The position numbers and the translations under genes were made by a program. This document shows positions 1 through 5,692 of a DNA stretch of 5,763 bases, in pieces; within the stretch, counting starts at the first letter, position 1, and the number at the start of each line of letters is the position of its first letter. This DNA is from Treponema sp. (GTDB taxonomy: Bacteria > Spirochaetota > Spirochaetia > Treponematales > Breznakiellaceae), in NCBI GenBank assembly GCA_031254175.1, contig JAIRUY010000104.1, positions 1-5,763 on the forward strand, written 5' to 3'. The notes under the pieces are model-generated. The model saw only the letters and a program-made list of their open reading frames with translations, ran no database searches and had not been told where the DNA came from.

Positions 1-2831
1 GGCAGTTCGTCCGCAACAGCCAATTCTTCATTTTCAATACGTACAGCGATTATCTTGGTCACGCCGGATTCCTGCATTGTAACGCCCAGCAATGTTCCCG
101 CGCCGACAACTGTTTTCTTGTTATGCGTAATAATAATAAACTGGCTGGTGTCGCTGAATTCGCGCAGAAGATGCACAAACCGCCCAACATTTTGCTCGTC
201 AAGCGCGGCATCAATTTCATCCAAGAGACAGAAGGGGCTTGGCTTTACCATATATGTGGCAAAAAGCAGAGCAACCGCAGTCATTGAACATTCGCCGCCG
301 GAAAGCAGACTTAAGTGTTCCAGCTTTTTCCCCGGCGGCTGCGCATATATTTCAATTCCGGATTCCAGCACATGGTTTGGATCAGACAGCCTGAGCTCCG
401 CCCGTCCGCCGCCGAAAAGCCGCCGGAACATATTGTGAAAATTTTTTTTGATGCGGTTGTAGGTTTCAAGGAACATTGCCGAAGATTCCTGACGGATTTC
501 CGAAGTGAGGTCTTCAAGGTCTTTGCGGGCTTTTTCCAGATCCGCCAGCTGATTTGAGAGAAAATCATAACGCTGCTTGGTCTCCGCAAATTCTTCCGGA
601 GCCATCAGATTCACCGATCCCAAATCTTTCATCTGTCCCCGGACATTTGCAAGTTTTTCACGCAATTGGGATGGAGCCGCAGTAATTGTAAAAATGCGCT
701 CCTCAAACTCCATTAAATCCCTGGAATGGGTTTCTCTGAAATTCTCCTGAATGTTTTTTATTTCCGTTTCGGACTGAACAAGCTCAATATGAATTTTTTC
801 CAGAGCTTCCTGCACTTTTGAAAGTTCCGTCATCCGTTTGTTAATTATTTCCTTTTTGCCGGCAACATTGTCGTTTCTTTTGCGGATATCTTTTTCCAGC
901 TTTTCAAGTTCTGCCGTAAAGGCTTTTGTCTTTTCTTCTATGCCGGCAATTTCTTTTTGAATTGCGGCAATCCGCCCGTCAATTTCTTCAAGCCTCTTTC
1001 GGTAAAGAGCAAGCTCGTCACGGATATTTTTAAGCAGCGCTTCCTGTCCTGAAAGTTCACGCCGGATCAATTTTGCCTGTTCTTCAGCCGACTGCGCGCG
1101 CACATTCATCTGCGCCTGATTAACTTTCATGTTTTCAAGGGTTGCGCGGTATTCATCAATTTTTGCTATCAGGTTTAGGTTGTCTTTTTGCAGTGTTTTT
1201 ATCCGCTGCCGCCGTTCTTCAATATTGTCTTTCGCGTTTCTTATTTGCGCATCCAGCGCGCGTTTCCTTGTAATGATTCCCTGCGGCGCGAGAAACTCGT
1301 CAATAAAGGCCGGTGAATGTTCACGGTAACTGTTAAAAAGCGCCACGGCTTTTTCAGCATCGGCGGCAGCTTCCGCAAGTCCTTCCGCAAGAGTTCCCGC
1401 AATGCGCCCAAGTTCCGCCGCGTCAAGGCTTGCCGATTGTGTGCCTGCTTTCGCCGGCAAGCCGGCGATGTCCCGGATTAACGCTTCCCTGCCGGAAAGA
1501 ACCAAACGCAGACGAGCGAGGGTTTCGTGCAATGCGGCTTCTGCGCTTTTCCTTTCTGCCGCCGAATAGCCGGCTTTTTTTAAACCTGCGTCAAGTTCGG
1601 CAACAATGTCGTCTGTTATTTTAGCGAGGTCTTTTTCAAGGGCGGCTAATTCCTTTTCAATGTTGTGTATTTCATCATCCGCTCTGCGTATTTCTTTTTG
1701 ATTTTCGCTGATTCTTGAAGCGGCAAGCTGGATGTTTTCCTCAAAAGCGCGGATGTTTCCTTCTATGTTTTCGCCCTGTTTGCGGAGATCGCTGACTACA
1801 GCATCCTGAGCGGCGGCATCATTGTTTAGTTCCGCTGTTTTCTGAATAACATGTTTTTCTCTTTCTTCATTCTGTCCGATTTTAATTTTATTTTCGCTGC
1901 GCTGTTCGTTAAAAAGGCGGATTTCATTTTCACGCGCGTTTTTTTCCAGAGCAAGACCGTAAATGTTTTTTTGCAGTTCTACAAGACGAGCTTCCATGGA
2001 GTTTACTTCGTCCATGTTTGCTTCCAGCGCTTTGTTTTCCGCTTCCATTTCCGAGCGAATCCTGTCACGATCCTGCGTCCTGCGCCTTAACACTTCGTTT
2101 TTTTCATCTTTTTCATACCTAAACTGTTTTAATTTCAGCAGTTGAATGTCCAGCTCATAGTTAAAAATTTCATCGCGCAAAGTCCGGTATTTCATGGTTT
2201 TTTCAGATTGAATTTTCAGGCTGTCATGCGAACGTTTTACCTCATTAAGAATCAATTCCACCTGACGTACATTTTCTTCGGTTTTTGCCAGATTTCTTTC
2301 CGCTTCCGCTCCGCGTTCCTTAAAACGGGTTATGCCGGCGGCTTCTTCGAACAGATAACGTCTTTCCTCCGGCTTTGAAGAAAGTATTTGATCAATTTTT
2401 CCCTGTTCCATTACCGAATACGCAGTCTTGCCCACGCCGGTATCCCAAAAAAGCTCGCGAATGTCCTTTAGCCGCACCTGCGCCCCATTGATAAAGTATT
2501 CACTGTCCCCGGAACGGTAAAGCCGTCTTTTTATTTCAATTTCCGGCATTTCCATAGGCAGCAAGCCCGCTTCGTTTGCGACGCTTAAGGCTACTTCGGC
2601 AACATTAAGGGGTTTGCGGGATTCTGTTCCGCCGAAAATGACATCTTCCATTTTTTCCGCGCGCAGGGATCTGATGGAATGTTCCCCCAAAACCCATTTT
2701 ACCGCGTCTACGACATTTGATTTTCCGCAGCCGTTGGGTCCAAGCAGGGCTGTAATTCCATCGTTAAATTCTATTTCTGTACGGTCAGCAAAAGATTTGA
2801 AACCGAGAATTGAAAGGCGCTTAAGAAACAT
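1..2831 (-). CDS. smc: Chromosome partition protein SMC (C-terminal end cut off by window edge)
   Basis: SMC is a cytoplasmic ATPase that dimerises, works with ScpA/ScpB-type partners and organises and segregates the chromosome. The frame is open for 943 codons from ATG at 2831 to the left edge. An in-frame stop lies two codons upstream of that ATG, so the start is well fixed, although the ribosome site is weak (GAG about 6 nt upstream). Seen: Walker A GPNGCGKS at residues 31-38, Q-loop region VMEQGKID near 140-147, EEAAGITRFKERG near 162-174, long charged coiled coil about 175-440 and 520-720, signature LLSGGEC 842-848, Walker B CLLDEID 868-874 with E872, and ITHN 901-904. The two coils are joined by only about 80 Ala-rich residues without the usual SMC hinge signature. 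The end at VRIENEELAVADELP suggests only a few residues are missing, giving roughly 950 aa against about 1150-1190 for ordinary bacterial SMC. Borrelia SMC (P115) is also short, from memory. Confidence 0.97.
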   Translation of the reverse strand, partial: MFLKRLSILGFKSFADRTEIEFNDGITALLGPNGCGKSNVVDAVKWVLGEHSIRSLRAEKMEDVIFGGTESRKPLNVAEVALSVANEAGLLPMEMPEIEIKRRLYRSGDSEYFINGAQVRLKDIRELFWDTGVGKTAYSVMEQGKIDQILSSKPEERRYLFEEAAGITRFKERGAEAERNLAKTEENVRQVELILNEVKRSHDSLKIQSEKTMKYRTLRDEIFNYELDIQLLKLKQFRYEKDEKNEVLRRRTQDRDRIRSEMEAENKALEANMDEVNSMEARLVELQKNIYGLALEKNARENEIRLFNEQRSENKIKIGQNEEREKHVIQKTAELNNDAAAQDAVVSDLRKQGENIEGNIRAFEENIQLAASRISENQKEIRRADDEIHNIEKELAALEKDLAKITDDIVAELDAGLKKAGYSAAERKSAEAALHETLARLRLVLSGREALIRDIAGLPAKAGTQSASLDAAELGRIAGTLAEGLAEAAADAEKAVALFNSYREHSPAFIDEFLAPQGIITRKRALDAQIRNAKDNIEERRQRIKTLQKDNLNLIAKIDEYRATLENMKVNQAQMNVRAQSAEEQAKLIRRELSGQEALLKNIRDELALYRKRLEEIDGRIAAIQKEIAGIEEKTKAFTAELEKLEKDIRKRNDNVAGKKEIINKRMTELSKVQEALEKIHIELVQSETEIKNIQENFRETHSRDLMEFEERIFTITAAPSQLREKLANVRGQMKDLGSVNLMAPEEFAETKQRYDFLSNQLADLEKARKDLEDLTSEIRQESSAMFLETYNRIKKNFHNMFRRLFGGGRAELRLSDPNHVLESGIEIYAQPPGKKLEHLSLLSGGECSMTAVALLFATYMVKPSPFCLLDEIDAALDEQNVGRFVHLLREFSDTSQFIIITHNKKTVVGAGTLLGVTMQESGVTKIIAVRIENEELAVADEL
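1451..1468. repeat. Perfect 8-bp-arm palindrome inside smc
   Basis: TCGCCGGC and GCCGGCGA flank a 2-base AA spacer. The palindrome lies in the part of smc that encodes the linker between the two coiled coils (residues about 455-460, read as AGLPAK). It is GC-rich compared with the surrounding coil-coding sequence. It may be the remnant of a small palindromic repeat inserted in frame, or simply a product of Ala/Gly/Pro codon choice; no second copy is present in the window. Confidence 0.55.
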
Positions 2832-2867
2832 AAGTTACTCAATATATCACGAATGAGGTTCCGTAGA

Positions 2868-4364
2868 CTAGAGTTGGCCTTCTTTCATGAAGCCGGAAGA
2901 AAGCCGTTCCAGTAAATTACCAACCTGCTTAGAGTTGTTAAGTTTGTAATTATTTAAAGGGCCTGTTTCAATCTGATCAAAGCTGATGTTGCCGTTTTCA
3001 TATTCGCATAATATGTTGGCCAGATATACAGCATCTACCAAATCTCTTGATTCGGCCGGAGCAGATGCAGGATCATGATGATAACGGATTGCCATTATCA
3101 GCCTTTCCGGAAAATTCCATTTTTCCGCAATCTTTGCCCCAAGTTCCGCGTGATTCATGCCGGCAGACAGGTTCTCGAACGTAGAAGAAGGAAGGGCTTT
3201 TTCATTACAGAAACCTTTTATCTTGTCCAAAAGATCCGGATGTACATTGGAGAAAATGATTTTTCCCATATCGTGCAATATTCCGCCGACATACACATCA
3301 TCAAGAAGATTGTTGTCATTCTTGAAATTCCTGACCAGATTAAACGCATAGAAAGCGGTTTTGTATGAGTGTTCCCAAAGCTTTTTCTTGTAAACTGTAT
3401 CGTCACCCAATATTTTTTGCGTTCCGTAAGAATAGAGCAAATTCTTGATACCTTTAATTCCGACCATTTTTACCGCTTCGGAAATACTGTCAACTTTTTT
3501 GGACAGCATATACTGCGCGGAGTTGACAATTTTTAACAGATCGGCAGTAAGCGCCGGGTCCATGGAAATCTGTCTCGCGATTGTTGTCATTTCCGAATCG
3601 GGATCATTTATTAGTTTCTGAATAAGCATAATGTTTTCCGGAAACTGGGGTAATCCTTCAATATTTTCAACAATTTCCTCTGAAAGAACGGAAAAGTTTT
3701 CCATCATCGTTTTATCCAGAGGTATGGATATGCTGGCAATTGTCAGCTTGTCAGTGGTTTTAATAGAAAAACATTCATCATCAAGGCCTATTTTTTTCAA
3801 CATCAGGACAAGGATAACAAGCCCAAGACCGGCGCCTTCAGAATCATCCAGTACCTGTGTCAGCGCGTCTTCAAGGCTGTTGTACTGTCTTGTTCTTGCC
3901 AGCTTGTCATGAATACGAAGCTGTTCAAGCTTGGTCGCCTTTACATTGTTGCGTACTTCAATATGAATTGTATCTCTTTTAACCTGAAGGCTTAACTTTA
4001 TATAAAGCCCTTTTTCTTTTTGCATCTGGAGATAACGTCCGATATTATTAAGGGTTTCATCCTTAAAACTTTCCATGCCGGTATCATAATCATTTTCGTT
4101 TTCTATCTCCAAATTACGCTCAGAAAAATAAACTCGTTTTGTATTGGCTTTTTTCGCGTTAACTACAAGTTCCTGCACGCAGTAGATAATATAATCCTTG
4201 AGTTTTATCTGATCCACATACCGGAGAAAAGCATCAATGACCTGTTCGATATAAACTTCTATTTCTTTTGGAAGAGTATATGTTGTAATGGTAAGAGGAA
4301 GTCCGGACTGTATGGCTTTTTTGATTTTTTCCTCATCAACTACCAGTTCAGGAGCAGAAGACAT
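2868..4364 (-). CDS. GHKL ATPase-like / HDOD fusion signalling protein
   Basis: A 498-residue soluble protein with no signal peptide or membrane segment. Residues about 30-217 look like a GHKL (histidine-kinase/anti-sigma-type) ATP-binding domain: N-box QELVVNAKKA at 64-73 with E65 and N69, and G2-type box DDSEGAGLGL at 173-182. The place where the G1 box (DxGxG) is expected reads VRNNVKAT (137-144), so the usual Asp is gone. There is no DHp phospho-acceptor or receiver domain. Residues about 228-440 are HDOD: LPQFP near 238-242, DPALTADLLKIVNSAQY 269-285, then ILHDMGK 362-368, NHAELGA 404-410, KWNFPE 415-420 and YHH 428-430. HDOD proteins are regulators whose targets are mostly unknown; although H364-D365 and later histidines remain, phosphodiesterase activity cannot be assumed. 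A stop in frame directly upstream fixes the ATG, and a good ribosome site precedes it. It lies 36 bp ahead of smc, probably in one operon. The specific function is unknown. Confidence 0.93.
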   Translation of the reverse strand: MSSAPELVVDEEKIKKAIQSGLPLTITTYTLPKEIEVYIEQVIDAFLRYVDQIKLKDYIIYCVQELVVNAKKANTKRVYFSERNLEIENENDYDTGMESFKDETLNNIGRYLQMQKEKGLYIKLSLQVKRDTIHIEVRNNVKATKLEQLRIHDKLARTRQYNSLEDALTQVLDDSEGAGLGLVILVLMLKKIGLDDECFSIKTTDKLTIASISIPLDKTMMENFSVLSEEIVENIEGLPQFPENIMLIQKLINDPDSEMTTIARQISMDPALTADLLKIVNSAQYMLSKKVDSISEAVKMVGIKGIKNLLYSYGTQKILGDDTVYKKKLWEHSYKTAFYAFNLVRNFKNDNNLLDDVYVGGILHDMGKIIFSNVHPDLLDKIKGFCNEKALPSSTFENLSAGMNHAELGAKIAEKWNFPERLIMAIRYHHDPASAPAESRDLVDAVYLANILCEYENGNISFDQIETGPLNNYKLNNSKQVGNLLERLSSGFMKEGQL

Positions 4365-4374
4365 AATTTAAAGA

Positions 4375-4382
4375 CCTTCCTT
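4375..4382 (-). promoter_or_regulatory. Ribosome binding site of the HDOD-fusion gene
   Basis: Read on the minus strand, AAGGAAGG lies 10 nt before the ATG at 4364. Together with the in-frame TAA two codons upstream of that ATG it confirms the start. The site is part of a 15-base stretch repeated almost exactly at 4522-4535. Confidence 0.8.
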
Positions 4383-4405
4383 AAAGATTACTTCAATGTT
4401 GTCTA

Positions 4406-4434
4406 ATCATATTAACAATTTCTATATAAATCAA
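4406..4434 (-). promoter_or_regulatory. Sigma-70-type promoter for the HDOD-smc unit
   Basis: On the minus strand TTGATT (4434-4429) and TATGAT (4411-4406) are separated by 17 nt, matching TTGACA/TATAAT at 4 of 6 and 5 of 6 positions. The start would be near 4399, giving a leader of about 35 nt that contains the ribosome site. It is the best-placed promoter for the leftward pair of genes. Confidence 0.6.
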
Positions 4435-4466
4435 GCGTTCCTTTTGTAATTTTATCCAAAATATCG

Positions 4467-4493
4467 AAAACTGGGTCAAAATGACACTGTTTT
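4467..4493. promoter_or_regulatory. Imperfect 27-bp dyad between the divergent genes
   Basis: AAAACTGGGTCA (4467-4478) and TGACACTGTTTT (4482-4493) pair at 10 of 12 positions around an AAA centre, with a perfect core GTCA-AAA-TGAC. It lies upstream of both divergent genes, about 146-172 bp before the predicted sigma-54 start, which suits an activator (enhancer) site or an operator. The A-run and T-run on its flanks also give it the look of a bidirectional terminator, but there is no gene here whose transcript should end at that point. Confidence 0.5.
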
Positions 4494-4611
4494 CAGGTTG
4501 TTTTTTTGCTTTGTATCATTTCTTCCTTAAGATTAGACAAAACCTGTACAAAGTACCCATATTTAGTGAGAAATTATTACAAATTCCGTATATTTTGTAT
4601 TTTTTTAATAC

Positions 4612-4628
4612 TTGGCATAGATATTGCT
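4612..4628 (+). promoter_or_regulatory. Candidate sigma-54 (-24/-12) promoter of the sigma factor gene
   Basis: The sequence TTGGCATAGATATTGCT fits the sigma-54 consensus YTGGCACGNNNNTTGCW at 11 of 13 informative bases, with the invariant GG (4614-4615) and GC (4626-4627) exactly 10 nt apart. Transcription would begin near 4639, leaving a leader of about 15 nt that contains only the ribosome site. The same stretch could hold a poorer sigma-70 promoter (TTAATA 4605-4610, 17 nt, TATAAA 4628-4633) with nearly the same start, so the call rests on pattern strength and on the parallel with RpoN-driven rpoS in Borrelia. Confidence 0.65.
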
Positions 4629-4640
4629 ATAAATAATACA

Positions 4641-4647
4641 GAAGGTG
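4641..4647 (+). promoter_or_regulatory. Ribosome binding site deciding the sigma factor start
   Basis: GAAGGTG lies 6-8 nt upstream of the ATG at 4654. An in-frame GTG at 4645 would lengthen the protein by three residues, but it overlaps this Shine-Dalgarno sequence and would itself have no ribosome site, so ATG 4654 is preferred. Confidence 0.7.
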
Positions 4648-4653
4648 AAAAAA

Positions 4654-5505
4654 ATGAAAAACGAAACAAACAGGAAAGAAAAGGCAGAGAATAATCTTGC
4701 GTTGTATTTTAAAGAAATAAGCCGTATTCCCTTGTTAACCAGAGAAGAAGAGAAAACAACGGCAATTGCGGCGGCGGCAGGCAGCCAAATTGCCAGAGAA
4801 AAACTTGTAAACGCAAATCTTCGTTTTGTTGTCAATATAGCAAAAAAATATCAGGGTCTTGGGCTGTCTCTTGAAGATTTGATTAGTGAAGGAAATGTAG
4901 GCCTTCTTATCGCTGTCGATCGTTTTGATGTTAAAAAAGGCTATCACTTTATTTCCTATGCAGTATGGTGGATCCGCCAGTCCATAATGAACGCCCTTTG
5001 TGAAAAAGCCAGAATGATTAGATTACCGTCAAACCGGGCTGCCGAGATTGTTAAAATTGAAAAGGCCAGAAAAATTATTGAAAGAGAATGTTCATCAGAA
5101 GAGGTAAATGCAGAGATAGCGGAACTTTTAAACATGGATAAAACCACTGTTGCTGATCTTGTAAATATTTCCAGAGAAATACTTTCACTTGACACCCCTG
5201 TTTCAAGTGACAAAGACTTCATGCTGAAAGACCTTATAGAAGACAAAAGATATAACTCTCCGGAAAAAGAAACGGAGCAAAAATTACTGATGGCCGATCT
5301 TGAAGATGTTCTTGATTCCTTAAGAAAAGATGAAGCGGACATTCTCCGATGCCATTATGGTCTTGGACAACAGGCGCTGTCCCTAAAAGAAATTGGAGCC
5401 AAATACAACCTCAGCAAAGAGCGAATCAGGCAGATTGAAGCTAAAGCGCTAGCAAGGCTTAAAAATCCGCTGCGGATGAAAATATTGCAGCCGTATGTTG
5501 CTTGA
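4654..5505 (+). CDS. RpoD/RpoS-like group-2 sigma-70 family sigma factor
   Basis: A 283-residue RNA polymerase sigma factor with regions 1.2, 2, 3 and 4 but no region 1.1 and none of the large insertion of primary sigma factors, so it is sized like RpoS-type (group 2) proteins rather than the housekeeping RpoD. Seen: region 1.2 about residues 14-45 (LALYFKEISRIPLLTREEE), region 2 about 48-120 with NLRFVVNIAKKYQGLGL and EDLISEGNVGLL, melting/-10 helix YAVWWIRQSIMNAL 102-115, region 3 about 124-200, and region 4.2 helix-turn-helix LSLKEIGAKYNLSKERIRQIEAKAL in 242-266, almost as in RpoD. The -10-contacting Gln is kept (Q109), but the position of E. coli Thr440 is Met112. It is transcribed away from the HDOD-smc pair, under a candidate sigma-54 promoter. 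Its position suggests a regulated alternative factor, as with Borrelia RpoS; the exact family name is left open. Confidence 0.93.
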   Translation: MKNETNRKEKAENNLALYFKEISRIPLLTREEEKTTAIAAAAGSQIAREKLVNANLRFVVNIAKKYQGLGLSLEDLISEGNVGLLIAVDRFDVKKGYHFISYAVWWIRQSIMNALCEKARMIRLPSNRAAEIVKIEKARKIIERECSSEEVNAEIAELLNMDKTTVADLVNISREILSLDTPVSSDKDFMLKDLIEDKRYNSPEKETEQKLLMADLEDVLDSLRKDEADILRCHYGLGQQALSLKEIGAKYNLSKERIRQIEAKALARLKNPLRMKILQPYVA

Positions 5506-5604
5506 CTGAAAAAAGATTGTTTAGTCTGTTTTAACGCCTCTCTTTAAATTTTTTGTAGTTTTTTATCAAATTGCGTGTTAAATTAAATACGGCAAGAATT
5601 TTAT

Positions 5605-5633
5605 TTGACAGCAGAATAAAACAGTAGTATCAT
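5605..5633 (+). promoter_or_regulatory. Strong sigma-70-type promoter of the lipoprotein gene
   Basis: A perfect TTGACA (5605-5610) is followed after exactly 17 nt by TATCAT (5628-5633), 5 of 6 to consensus. The region upstream is AT-rich. The start would be near 5640, giving a leader of about 53 nt. That leader has two small AT-rich inverted repeats (GGTT-TTT-AACC at 5649-5659 and AAAATA-GAAT-TATTTT at 5660-5675) just before the ribosome site; their significance is unclear. Confidence 0.8.
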
Positions 5634-5679
5634 ATTAAGAAAACAAACGGTTTTTAACCAAAATAGAATTATTTTAAAG

Positions 5680-5685
5680 AGGAGG
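5680..5685 (+). promoter_or_regulatory. Strong ribosome binding site of the lipoprotein gene
   Basis: AGGAGG, a full Shine-Dalgarno match, stands 7 nt before the ATG at 5693. With the near-consensus promoter it predicts a highly expressed product and supports the short coding call that follows. Confidence 0.85.
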
Positions 5686-5692
5686 AGAAGAA

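Larger units (their letters stand above)
4376..4535. repeat. Near-identical direct repeat, 15 and 14 bases
   Basis: CTTCCTTAAAGATTA at 4376-4390 recurs as CTTCCTTAAGATTA at 4522-4535, differing by one A. The left copy contains the ribosome site of the minus-strand HDOD gene. The right copy, on the minus strand, is likewise followed by ATG, but that frame stops after 8 codons. It is either a local duplication of the translation-start region or a repeated protein-binding site. Confidence 0.6.
4399..4540. repeat. 10-bp inverted repeat pair, arms 122 bp apart
   Basis: TTGTCTAATC at 4399-4408 is the exact reverse complement of GATTAGACAA at 4531-4540. The left arm overlaps the -10 box and predicted start of the leftward promoter. 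The right arm is centred about 103 bp upstream of the start predicted for the rightward sigma-54 promoter, a distance at which activator sites are often found. The arms are too far apart for a plausible RNA hairpin, so a pair of operators for one regulator is more likely. A chance match in AT-rich DNA remains possible. Confidence 0.5.

Noticed and set aside
55..438. Plus-strand open frames across 55-2378
   Set aside because: They lie antisense to the continuous SMC frame, have no ribosome sites and give unrecognisable, Ser/Phe-rich translations typical of shadows of coiled-coil genes.
4020..4406. Plus-strand 128-codon frame antisense to the HDOD gene
   Set aside because: It overlaps the well-supported GHKL domain coding sequence and crosses its start and ribosome site; no family resemblance or Shine-Dalgarno was seen.
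4499..4525. Eight-codon minus-strand frame after the right copy of the direct repeat
   Set aside because: It has a ribosome-like sequence close to its ATG, but it stops after 8 codons and lies upstream of the likely leftward promoter, so there is no evidence that it is transcribed.
4645..4653. GTG start for the sigma factor
   Set aside because: It overlaps the Shine-Dalgarno sequence GAAGGTG that is well placed for the ATG at 4654, and would have no ribosome site of its own.
4506..4694. Plus-strand 62-codon frame running into the sigma gene
   Set aside because: It covers the promoter region and the sigma start in another frame, has no ribosome site, and its translation looks like AT-rich noise.
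5509..5562. Possible terminator after the sigma gene
   Set aside because: The stem AAAAAAGA/TCTGTTTT is nearly all A-T with a mismatch and a long loop; T-runs follow at some distance. It is too weak to call.
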